A DNA stretch of 6,075 bases from a bacterium (GTDB lineage: Bacteria; Oederibacteriota; JAJYGY01): NCBI GenBank assembly GCA_021790555.1, contig JAJYGY010000348.1, positions 1 through 6,075 on the forward strand. Reading direction: 5' to 3'. This document shows, one piece after another, positions 1-5,253 of the stretch (within the stretch, counting starts at the first letter, position 1; every line of letters starts with the position of its first letter). The notes below the pieces were generated by a model, which did no database searches, was not told the origin of the DNA, and saw nothing but the letters and a program-made list of their open reading frames with translations. The position numbers were made by a program, and so were the translations under genes.

Positions 1-1
1 C

Positions 2-610
2 GTGACCGGCGCCGGCAAGACCCTGCTGGCCGAGGCCCTCGCCAAGAGGATGGAGGCGCGCCTGGTGAGGGACACCGCCGAGGCCAACCCCTTCCTGGCG
101 CACTACTACCGGGACCGGCGCGCCTACGCCTTCGTCACGCAGGTGTTCTTCCTGCTTTCGCGCTTCAAGCAGCAGGGGGAGCTGGCCCAGGGAGAGCTCT
201 TCGCCCGAAGCCTGGTGTCGGACTACCTGATGGAGCGGGACCGCATCTTCGCCTACCTGGGCCTTTCCGACGCCGAACTGGCGCTCTACGAGCAGCTCTA
301 CCGGCTGCTGATGCGCGAACCCTTTCCCCGGCCCGACCTGGTGGTCTACCTGCAGGCCTCCACCGAGGTGCTGCTGCAGCGGCTGAAGGCGGCCGGCAAG
401 ATCCAGGACAAGGGGCTCTCCTTCCAGACCCTGGAGGAATTGAACAAGGCCTACAACACCTTCTTCTTCCACTACAGCGACAGCGCCCTGCTGGTGGTCA
501 ACACCAACGACCTGGACCTGGCCGGAAACCCCAACGACCTTCCCGACCTGCTCAACCGCGTCCAGGACACCCGCAGCGGCACGCACTACTACACTCCCCT
601 GAAGAAATAG
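2..610 (+). CDS. Deoxynucleoside kinase (dGK/dAK type), 5'-truncated by window edge
   Basis: Phosphorylates a deoxynucleoside to its 5'-monophosphate in nucleotide salvage; cytoplasmic. The visible part begins inside the P-loop (VTGAGKT, visible residues 1-7), so the GTG at base 2 is an internal valine and the real start lies upstream. The family block follows: NPFLAHYY (29-36), YAFVTQ (42-47), then VSDYL and the PDLVVYLQAS strand before the LID. LNKAYNTFFFHY and LLVVNT near the C-terminus also match bacterial dGK/dAK proteins. Two positions look unusual: the acidic residue expected to be the catalytic Glu (as in the EPVEENP type motif) appears as Asp24 in VRDTAEANP, and the LID reads AAGKIQD where RGRxxE is common. 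Substrate choice cannot be read. In related genomes I recall such kinases next to, or fused to, folK; any fusion partner would be off the left edge. The stop lies 39 bases before panB. Confidence 0.88.
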   Translation: MTGAGKTLLAEALAKRMEARLVRDTAEANPFLAHYYRDRRAYAFVTQVFFLLSRFKQQGELAQGELFARSLVSDYLMERDRIFAYLGLSDAELALYEQLYRLLMREPFPRPDLVVYLQASTEVLLQRLKAAGKIQDKGLSFQTLEELNKAYNTFFFHYSDSALLVVNTNDLDLAGNPNDLPDLLNRVQDTRSGTHYYTPLKK

Positions 611-638
611 CCGCGAGGCGGCGGCCCAACCCCCACCC

Positions 639-642
639 AGGA
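639..642 (+). promoter_or_regulatory. Shine-Dalgarno of panB
   Basis: AGGA lies 7 bases upstream of the ATG at 650 and supports that start. The 39-base gap between the kinase stop and panB shows no recognisable promoter, so co-transcription is the simplest reading. Confidence 0.6.
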
Positions 643-649
643 ACGCAGC

Positions 650-1468
650 ATGGAAACACCCGCGCAGACCAGGCCCGTGACCGTCAGGACTTTGCTGAAG
701 ATGAAGCGGCAGGGCGAGAAGATCGCCATGCTGACCGCCTACGACTACCCCACGGCCCTGGCCCTGGACGAGGCCGGGGCCGAGGTGGCCCTGGTGGGCG
801 ATTCGCTGGGCATGGCGGTGCTGGGATACGACAGCACCCTGCCGGTGACCGTGGAGGACATGATCCACCACGCCCGGGCCGTGCGGCGCGCCGTGAAGCG
901 GGCCCTGGTGGTGGTTGACATGCCCTTCATGAGCTACCAGGAATCGCCCCAGATGGCCCTGCGCCAGGCCGGCCGCATTTTGAAGGAGACCGGGGCCCAG
1001 GCCGTCAAGCTGGAGGGCGGGGAGGAGGTCGCCGCCACGGTGGCGCTGCTGCGCTCGGCGGGCATCGCGGTGATGGGGCACCTGGGCCTGACCCCCCAGT
1101 CCGTGCACGCCCTGGGGGGCTACCGGGTGCAGGCCAGGGAGAAGGCCGGAGCCCAGAGGCTCTTGAAGGCGGCCCGCGCCCTTGAGAAGGCCGGCGCCTT
1201 CAGCCTGGTGCTGGAGGCGGTGCCGGCGGAGCTGGCAGGCCGGGTGACCCGGGCCCTCCAGGTGCCCACGCTGGGCATCGGGGCCGGCCCGCGCTGCGAC
1301 GGCCAGGTGCTGGTCTGCCACGACGTGCTGGGGCTCAACCCCGGCCACCGTCCGGGCTTCGCCAAGGATTACGCCGGGCAGTACGCCGGCATGACAAGGG
1401 CCTTCGGCCAGTACTGCGCCGAGGTGCGGTCGGGGGCCTTCCCCGGCAGGGAATACACCAGGGCCTAG
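650..1468 (+). CDS. panB: 3-methyl-2-oxobutanoate hydroxymethyltransferase (PanB)
   Basis: First committed step of pantothenate synthesis: transfers a hydroxymethyl group from 5,10-methylene-tetrahydrofolate to 2-ketoisovalerate, giving ketopantoate. Cytoplasmic, Mg-dependent TIM-barrel enzyme, normally a multimer. The 272-residue length is typical. Hallmarks are all present: ML-TAYDYPTA (27-36), VGDSLGM with the metal ligand Asp51, TVEDMIHH (67-74), VDMPFMSY with the second metal ligand Asp90, VKLEGG with Lys120 and Glu122, the GHLGLTPQS loop (143-151), and LEAVP with the catalytic Glu189. The IGAGPRCDGQVLV and HDVLGL blocks follow. The short N-terminal segment before the TVRTLLKMK helix is ordinary. 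panC starts 18 bases after the stop, so the two are co-transcribed. Nothing appears damaged. Confidence 0.97.
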   Translation: METPAQTRPVTVRTLLKMKRQGEKIAMLTAYDYPTALALDEAGAEVALVGDSLGMAVLGYDSTLPVTVEDMIHHARAVRRAVKRALVVVDMPFMSYQESPQMALRQAGRILKETGAQAVKLEGGEEVAATVALLRSAGIAVMGHLGLTPQSVHALGGYRVQAREKAGAQRLLKAARALEKAGAFSLVLEAVPAELAGRVTRALQVPTLGIGAGPRCDGQVLVCHDVLGLNPGHRPGFAKDYAGQYAGMTRAFGQYCAEVRSGAFPGREYTRA

Positions 1469-1486
1469 CGGGCCCGGGGGATCGCC

Positions 1487-2335
1487 ATGCTTCCCAGACT
1501 TTTCAAGACCGGGGCCTCCCTGGAGGCCTTCCTGCGGCCCCCGCGCCGGGCGGGAAAGCGCGTGGGCTTCGTGCCCACCATGGGCGCCCTGCACGCCGGG
1601 CACCTTTCCCTGGTGCGGCGGGCCAGGCGCGAATGCGGCGCGGTGGTGGTGTCCATCTTCGTCAACCCCACGCAGTTCGGCCGGGGCGAGGATTTCGGCC
1701 GCTATCCCAGGACCCTCAAACGGGACCTGGAACTGCTGGCGGCCCTGAAGCCGGACGCGGTCTTCGCGCCGGGCGAGGCGGAGATGTATCCCCCGGAGGC
1801 CGCCACCTGGGTGGAGGTGGAGGGCCCCCTGACGCGCCGCCTGGAGGGGGCCTTCCGGCCCGGCCACTTCAGGGGCGTGGCCACGGTGGTGGCCGGGCTC
1901 TTCCTGCTGGTGCGGCCGGACCGGGCCTATTTCGGCCTGAAGGACTACCAGCAGTACCTGGTGGTGAGGAAGATGGTCCGCGACCTGCATTTTCCCCTGA
2001 AGGTGGTGGGGTGCCCCACCGAGCGCGAGCGCGACGGCCTGGCCTTGTCCTCGCGCAACCGCTACCTGGACCCGGAGGAAAGGCGCCTGGCCCCCCTGCT
2101 GCACCGGTCCCTGGAGCGGGCCGGGGAGCTGCTTCGCCGCGAAGGCCTTCCGGTCGGCGAGGTGCTGCGCCGGGCCAGGGCCCCCCTTCGGGAGGGCGGC
2201 TTCCACATCGATTACTTTTCCCTGGTCGACCCGGAAACCCTGGCCGGCCTGAAGGGTCCGGCCCTGCCGGCCCTCGCCGTCGCCGCCGTCCGGCTGGGCC
2301 GGACCCGGCTGATCGACAACCTCCTGATTCGGTGA
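1487..2335 (+). CDS. panC: Pantothenate synthetase (pantoate--beta-alanine ligase, PanC)
   Basis: Last step of the pathway: ATP activates pantoate to pantoyl-adenylate, which beta-alanine attacks to give pantothenate. Belongs to the HIGH-motif nucleotidyltransferases. The 282 residues match the family length. Visible motifs are VPTMGALHAGHLSLV (29-43, HIGH-like H36/H39), FVNPTQFG (58-65), the pantoate and ATP contact region RPGHFRGVATVV (124-135), YFGLKDYQQ (148-156) and LALSSRNRYL (185-194, KMSKS-equivalent loop). The residue after FG is Leu, where Glu or Gln is common; Lys152 and Asp153 are kept. The C-terminal half carries the small pantoate lid domain ending in RLIDNLLI. The ATG at 1487 has a weak G-rich Shine-Dalgarno (1476-1481), and an earlier start is unlikely because panB ends 18 bases upstream. 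It supplies the joining step for the products of its neighbours panB and panD. Confidence 0.97.
   Translation: MLPRLFKTGASLEAFLRPPRRAGKRVGFVPTMGALHAGHLSLVRRARRECGAVVVSIFVNPTQFGRGEDFGRYPRTLKRDLELLAALKPDAVFAPGEAEMYPPEAATWVEVEGPLTRRLEGAFRPGHFRGVATVVAGLFLLVRPDRAYFGLKDYQQYLVVRKMVRDLHFPLKVVGCPTERERDGLALSSRNRYLDPEERRLAPLLHRSLERAGELLRREGLPVGEVLRRARAPLREGGFHIDYFSLVDPETLAGLKGPALPALAVAAVRLGRTRLIDNLLIR
2331..2335 (+). promoter_or_regulatory. Ribosome binding site of panD overlapping panC stop
   Basis: GGTGA, which contains the panC stop codon TGA, lies 5 bases before the panD ATG. It is the only plausible Shine-Dalgarno there, which suggests panD translation is coupled to termination on panC. Confidence 0.45.
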
Positions 2336-2340
2336 ATCCC

Positions 2341-2769
2341 ATGATCCGTCTGATGTGCAAGTCCAAAATCCACCGGGCCACGGTCACCCAGACCGAGGTG
2401 GACTACGTGGGCAGCCTGACCCTTGACGCCGACCTGATGAAGGCGGCCGGGCTGGCGCCCTACGAGCAGGTGCAGGTGCTCAACCTGGCCAACGGCAGCC
2501 GGCTGACAACCTACCTCATCGAGGGCGCGGCCGGCAGCGGCATGGTCTGCCTCAACGGCCCGGCCGCGCTGCTGGCCGTGCCCGGGGACCTGATCATCGT
2601 CCTGGCCTACGGACTGCTGGAGGAGCGGGAACTTTCCGGGTTTCACCCTCGTCTGGTTTTCGTGGATTCCAAGAACCGGCCGGTGAAGGGGCCGGCCAGG
2701 GAAAAGCCCGGCATGGCCTGGAAGCCGGGGAAGGGAAGGAGCCCCCGCAAGGGCCGGGCCGGGAAATGA
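2341..2769 (+). CDS. panD: Aspartate 1-decarboxylase, pyruvoyl-dependent (PanD)
   Basis: Decarboxylates L-aspartate to beta-alanine, the second substrate of PanC. It is made as an inactive proenzyme that cuts itself between Gly24 and Ser25, turning Ser25 into the pyruvoyl cofactor. The ATG at 2341 places YVGS at 22-25, exactly the family position, which fixes the start even though the frame stays open far upstream inside panC. Other active-site residues are in register with the E. coli enzyme: Lys9, Arg54, Thr57, Tyr58 and Asn72 in LNGPAA. The family core ends near residue 116. After it comes a basic, Gly/Pro/Lys/Arg-rich tail of about 26 residues (117-142), making the 142-residue protein longer than the usual 115-130. 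The tail is probably disordered and its role is unknown. The gap to panC is 5 bases, and the stop overlaps a possible start of the ABC ATPase. Confidence 0.96.
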   Translation: MIRLMCKSKIHRATVTQTEVDYVGSLTLDADLMKAAGLAPYEQVQVLNLANGSRLTTYLIEGAAGSGMVCLNGPAALLAVPGDLIIVLAYGLLEERELSGFHPRLVFVDSKNRPVKGPAREKPGMAWKPGKGRSPRKGRAGK

Positions 2770-2771
2770 AC

Positions 2772-2780
2772 GGGAGGGGG
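2772..2780 (+). promoter_or_regulatory. Shine-Dalgarno deciding the ABC ATPase start
   Basis: A strong purine run, GGGAGGGGG, sits 9 bases before the ATG at 2790. The upstream in-frame ATG at 2766, which overlaps the panD stop as ATGA, has only isolated GGG tracts before it. This favours 2790, although reinitiation at 2766 remains possible. Confidence 0.6.
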
Positions 2781-2789
2781 GACGGGCAC

Positions 2790-3722
2790 ATGGACGACGC
2801 CATCGCCGTGGTGGACCGGGTTTCCAAGAAATACAAGAGCGGGGATTTCTGGAGGCCGCTGAAGGCCCAGGCCCTCAGGGAAGTGTCGCTGAGCCTGTAC
2901 CGCAGGGAGGTCTTCGGGCTGGTGGGCCTCAACGGCGCCGGGAAATCCACGCTGATGAAGGTGATGATCGGCCTGCTCAAGCCGGATTCGGGCCGGGTGC
3001 TGCTCTTCGGCAGGGACGCCGGGTCGCTGGCCGCGCGGCCCAAGTTCGGCTACCTGCCCGAGCTGCCCTCCTTCCCCAAGTACCTGAGCGCCTGGGAGGT
3101 CCTGCACTTCTACGGCCGGCTGCATTCCATGGCGGGCGGGGCGCTCACCAAAAGGGTCCAGGAGGTGCTGGAACTGGTGGGCCTGTGGGGCCGGGCCCGC
3201 TCGCCCATCCGCGAGTATTCCAAGGGCATGCAGCAGCGGGTGGGCATGGCCCAGGCCCTGCTGCACGAGCCGGAGCTGCTCTTCCTCGACGAGCCCATGT
3301 CCGGCCTGGACCCCATGGGCACCAAGGAGTTCCGCGACCTGCTGCTGAACATGAAAAATGCCGGCAAGACCCTCTTCTTCAACACCCACAACCTGAGCGA
3401 GGTGGAAAAGCTTTGCGACCGCGTGGGCCTGATGGCGGGCGGGCGCATGAAGGTGGTGGATTCGGTGCCCAACCTGGTGGCCCGGCACCAGTCCTGGGTT
3501 TCGCTGGGCTTCGTGAAGCTGGACTCCCGGGCCCTGGCCTGGCTGAGGCGCGCGAAGCTGCGGCCCAGGCTGGAGAACCGCATTTGGAACCTGCGGGTGC
3601 GCACCGAAAGCCTGAAGGCCGTGCTGGCGGGCCTGGCGCCCTTCCACACCTCGCGGCCGGCCGTGCTGAGCCTGGGCTCGCCCCTGGAAACCGCTTTCTT
3701 GAAAGTCATGGAGGAGGCCTGA
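2790..3722 (+). CDS. ABC-2 type transporter ATP-binding protein
   Basis: Hydrolyses ATP on the cytoplasmic face to drive the permease encoded next. With the ATG at 2790 it has 310 residues; starting at 2766 would add eight non-conserved ones. Motifs in order: an aromatic A-loop near Tyr15, Walker A GLNGAGKST (46-54), the Q-loop position reading GYLPE (87-91, Glu in place of Gln, common in this subfamily), the signature YSKGMQQR (143-150), Walker B LLFLDEP (163-169) with catalytic Glu168, D-loop SGLDP (171-175) and switch His200 in NTHNLSEVE. About 95 residues after the nucleotide-binding domain form the accessory C-terminal domain typical of ABC-2 drug, polysaccharide and gliding-type ATPases. 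All catalytic residues are intact. Co-directional with panD and 2 bases from the permease. The substrate cannot be inferred from the ATPase. Confidence 0.93.
   Translation: MDDAIAVVDRVSKKYKSGDFWRPLKAQALREVSLSLYRREVFGLVGLNGAGKSTLMKVMIGLLKPDSGRVLLFGRDAGSLAARPKFGYLPELPSFPKYLSAWEVLHFYGRLHSMAGGALTKRVQEVLELVGLWGRARSPIREYSKGMQQRVGMAQALLHEPELLFLDEPMSGLDPMGTKEFRDLLLNMKNAGKTLFFNTHNLSEVEKLCDRVGLMAGGRMKVVDSVPNLVARHQSWVSLGFVKLDSRALAWLRRAKLRPRLENRIWNLRVRTESLKAVLAGLAPFHTSRPAVLSLGSPLETAFLKVMEEA
3711..3717 (+). promoter_or_regulatory. Shine-Dalgarno of the permease
   Basis: GAGGAGG inside the last codons of the ATPase gene lies 7 bases before the ATG at 3725. It sets the permease start, although the frame is open for 540 bases further upstream. 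Confidence 0.75.
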
Positions 3723-3724
3723 GC

Positions 3725-4498
3725 ATGGACGCCGTCTGGACCATCGCCGCCAACATCTTCCGGCAGTGCCTGCGCAACCGCATCCTCTCGGTGCTCTTCA
3801 TCTTCGCCCTGTCCGTGGCCGGACTCTCGGTTTTCCTTTCCGACCTGGCGGCCGAGGCGGAGTTCCGCCTGGCCCGCGATTTCGGCCTCCTGGCCTTCGA
3901 GTGGATCGGCTTCCTCACCATCCTGCTGGCCCACGTGGTGCTGCTGTTCGAGGAGACGGAGCTGAAAACCATCAGCATCCTGCTGGTGAAGCCCGTGCGG
4001 CGCTGGCAGTACCTGCTGGGCAAGGCCCTGGGCTCCATCCTGCTGCTGGCCATGAACCAGGCCGGCATGCTGGCCGTGCTCTACCTGACCAGCTGGTGGC
4101 ACGGGGTGCATTTCATCTACTTCCCCTTCCTGGTCACCTGCCTGTACCTCTTCCTTGAGAACTGCCTTTTCACGCTGGTCATCCTCCTTTTCTCGGTATG
4201 GGCCTCCTCGGTGCCGGCCTGCGCCATCTACTCCATCTTCGTCTTCTGCCTCGGGCACTTCACCACCAACCTGCTGCAGTGGGTCATCAAGATCAAGGAA
4301 GCGCGCCTGGCCGAGGCGGTGCGGGTGCTCTACTACCTGCTTCCCAACCTGGGCCTGTTCAACTTCAAGGACACCCTGGTGCTGCCCTGGGGCGACATGA
4401 CGGCCTGGACCTTCCTGTGGCCGCTGGCCTACGGCCTGCTCTACGGGTCGGCGGTGCTGCTGCTGGCTATCTGGCAGTATGAAGGGAAGGAGTACTGA
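3725..4498 (+). CDS. ABC-2 type transporter permease
   Basis: Integral inner-membrane partner of the upstream ATPase; 257 residues from the ATG at 3725. Hydrophobic stretches suggest about six helices, near 20-38, 55-75, 99-121, 131-158, 162-185 and 228-250. A short amphipathic N-terminal segment (VWTIAANIFRQCLRNRI) precedes helix 1, as is usual in ABC-2 permeases. The segment ISILLVKPVRRWQYLLGK (83-100) matches the cytoplasmic 'LLs+PvsRweyllGK' element that contacts the ATPase in this family, and is the best evidence for the assignment. A charged loop (about 187-200, KIKEARLAEAVR) separates the last two helices. The frame also opens upstream inside the ATPase gene, but that part is a shadow. 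One base separates its stop from the next ATG, so translation is probably coupled. Direction and substrate are unknown; ABC-2 systems are mostly exporters. Confidence 0.88.
   Translation: MDAVWTIAANIFRQCLRNRILSVLFIFALSVAGLSVFLSDLAAEAEFRLARDFGLLAFEWIGFLTILLAHVVLLFEETELKTISILLVKPVRRWQYLLGKALGSILLLAMNQAGMLAVLYLTSWWHGVHFIYFPFLVTCLYLFLENCLFTLVILLFSVWASSVPACAIYSIFVFCLGHFTTNLLQWVIKIKEARLAEAVRVLYYLLPNLGLFNFKDTLVLPWGDMTAWTFLWPLAYGLLYGSAVLLLAIWQYEGKEY
4483..4492 (+). promoter_or_regulatory. Shine-Dalgarno deciding the TPR gene start
   Basis: AGGGAAGGAG, within the end of the permease gene, has GGAG 7 bases before the ATG at 4500. An in-frame ATG at 4479 lies upstream of this site and so is not the likely start. 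Confidence 0.75.
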
Positions 4499-4499
4499 C

Positions 4500-5195
4500 A
4501 TGGCGCGCCCGGGCCCAGTCGCCGGCGCCTCGCTGAAGGCGGGCCTGCTGGCCGTCCTGCTGGCCGGCGCCTGGTACTGCCAGCAAAGGGGGGTGGCCGC
4601 CGAGGCCTCCAGCTACGACATCCCCCTGGCCTTCGACCAGGCCATCCCCCCCCGGCTGTCGCGCTTCTCCTTCGTGGCGGCCCTGGGCGGCATGCGCTGC
4701 CTGGCGGCGGACTGGGTCTACATCGACTACCTGCAGTACTACGGCGACTGGCACATGCAGAGGGACGCCAACTACCAGCAGCTCTACCCCATGTTCCGCG
4801 AGCTGCTCTGGCTGGACCCTTATTTCCGCTTCGCCATCGAGGACGGGGCCTCCATCCTGGGGTGGAACCTCCACCGCTACGGCCAGGCCGTGGACCTGCT
4901 GAAGCGGGCCATCTCCCTGGACAAGCAGGGCAACCGCTACCGCCTGTTCATGGCCGCCCTGACCTACCAGCGCTTCAACCAGAGCAAGAAAGCCATCCGG
5001 TACCTGGAATACCTGGTGGCCCAGCCCGGCCGCTCCGAGATGCTGATGCGCATCCTGGGCAGCCTCTACCTGAAGGACCGGGAGTGGGCCAAGGCCCGCG
5101 CCTACTGGACCTGGGTGGAGGGCGTGGCCCACGAGCCCCTCACCTTCCACTTCGCCCGCCAGTCCCTGGCCGAAGTGGCCGCCCACGGGTATTGA
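4500..5195 (+). CDS. Membrane-anchored TPR protein linked to the ABC transporter
   Basis: 231 residues from the ATG at 4500. One hydrophobic segment (about 12-26) near a short basic N-terminus suggests a signal anchor with the rest outside the cytoplasm; Cys27 follows Tyr and is not a lipobox. Residues 63-83 hold a distinctive block, GGMRCLAADWVYIDYLQYYG, then LLWLDPYF (102-109). From about 107 to 216 the helical pairs look like three TPR-type repeats: FAIEDGASILGWNLHRYGQAV, YRLFMAALTYQRFNQSKKAI and MLMRILGSLYLKDREWAKA. I recall proteins with a G(F/M)R-x-L-x-AD-x-x-W-like block plus TPRs next to ABC-2 transporters in other Gram-negative bacteria, but cannot verify it here. By context it probably docks on or organises the transporter or its substrate at the membrane. 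No enzymatic motif is visible. It ends the plus-strand gene run. Confidence 0.75.
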   Translation: MARPGPVAGASLKAGLLAVLLAGAWYCQQRGVAAEASSYDIPLAFDQAIPPRLSRFSFVAALGGMRCLAADWVYIDYLQYYGDWHMQRDANYQQLYPMFRELLWLDPYFRFAIEDGASILGWNLHRYGQAVDLLKRAISLDKQGNRYRLFMAALTYQRFNQSKKAIRYLEYLVAQPGRSEMLMRILGSLYLKDREWAKARAYWTWVEGVAHEPLTFHFARQSLAEVAAHGY

Positions 5196-5253
5196 TCCCC
5201 CCGAGATTTTCCCCCGAGGAAGACCCGGTTTCGCCCGGATTTTGGAAACGAAT
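5196..5253. other. Convergent intergenic gap
   Basis: These 58 bases separate two genes that point at each other, so transcription from both sides should stop here or nearby. The sequence is C-rich then T-rich, with a repeated CCCCCGAG at 5199-5206 and 5211-5218. I find no convincing GC hairpin with a T-tract on either strand, only a 5-bp GTTTC/GAAAC pairing with a 12-base loop. Confidence 0.5.

Noticed and set aside
1633..2340. Extended upstream reading of the panD frame inside panC
   Set aside because: The extension is Gly/Pro/Arg-rich nonsense from panC in another frame; conserved PanD residues fall in register only from the ATG at 2341.
2643..3647. Minus-strand open frame of 334 codons opposite panD end and ATPase
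   Set aside because: Antisense shadow of well-supported genes; low-complexity His/Gln/Pro composition and no recognisable domain.
3185..3724. Upstream extension of the permease frame inside the ATPase gene
   Set aside because: Shadow of the ATPase coding sequence; a strong Shine-Dalgarno at 3711-3717 and the normal family N-terminus place the start at 3725.
3110..4501. Very long minus-strand open frame (463 codons) opposite the ABC genes
   Set aside because: It lies opposite two genes with strong family motifs, and its product is a Gln/Gly/Arg/His-rich sequence typical of reverse shadows in GC-rich DNA.
4566..4581. Lipoprotein signal at Cys27 of the TPR protein
   Set aside because: The residues before Cys are AWY; a lipobox needs a small residue directly before the cysteine.
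4467..5186. Minus-strand open frame of 239 codons opposite the TPR gene
   Set aside because: Antisense shadow; the plus-strand gene has a ribosome site, an anchor segment and TPR-like repeats.
5227..5250. Possible terminator hairpin in the convergent gap (GTTTC/GAAAC)
   Set aside because: Only five pairs, AT-rich, with a 12-base loop and no following T-tract; too weak to call.
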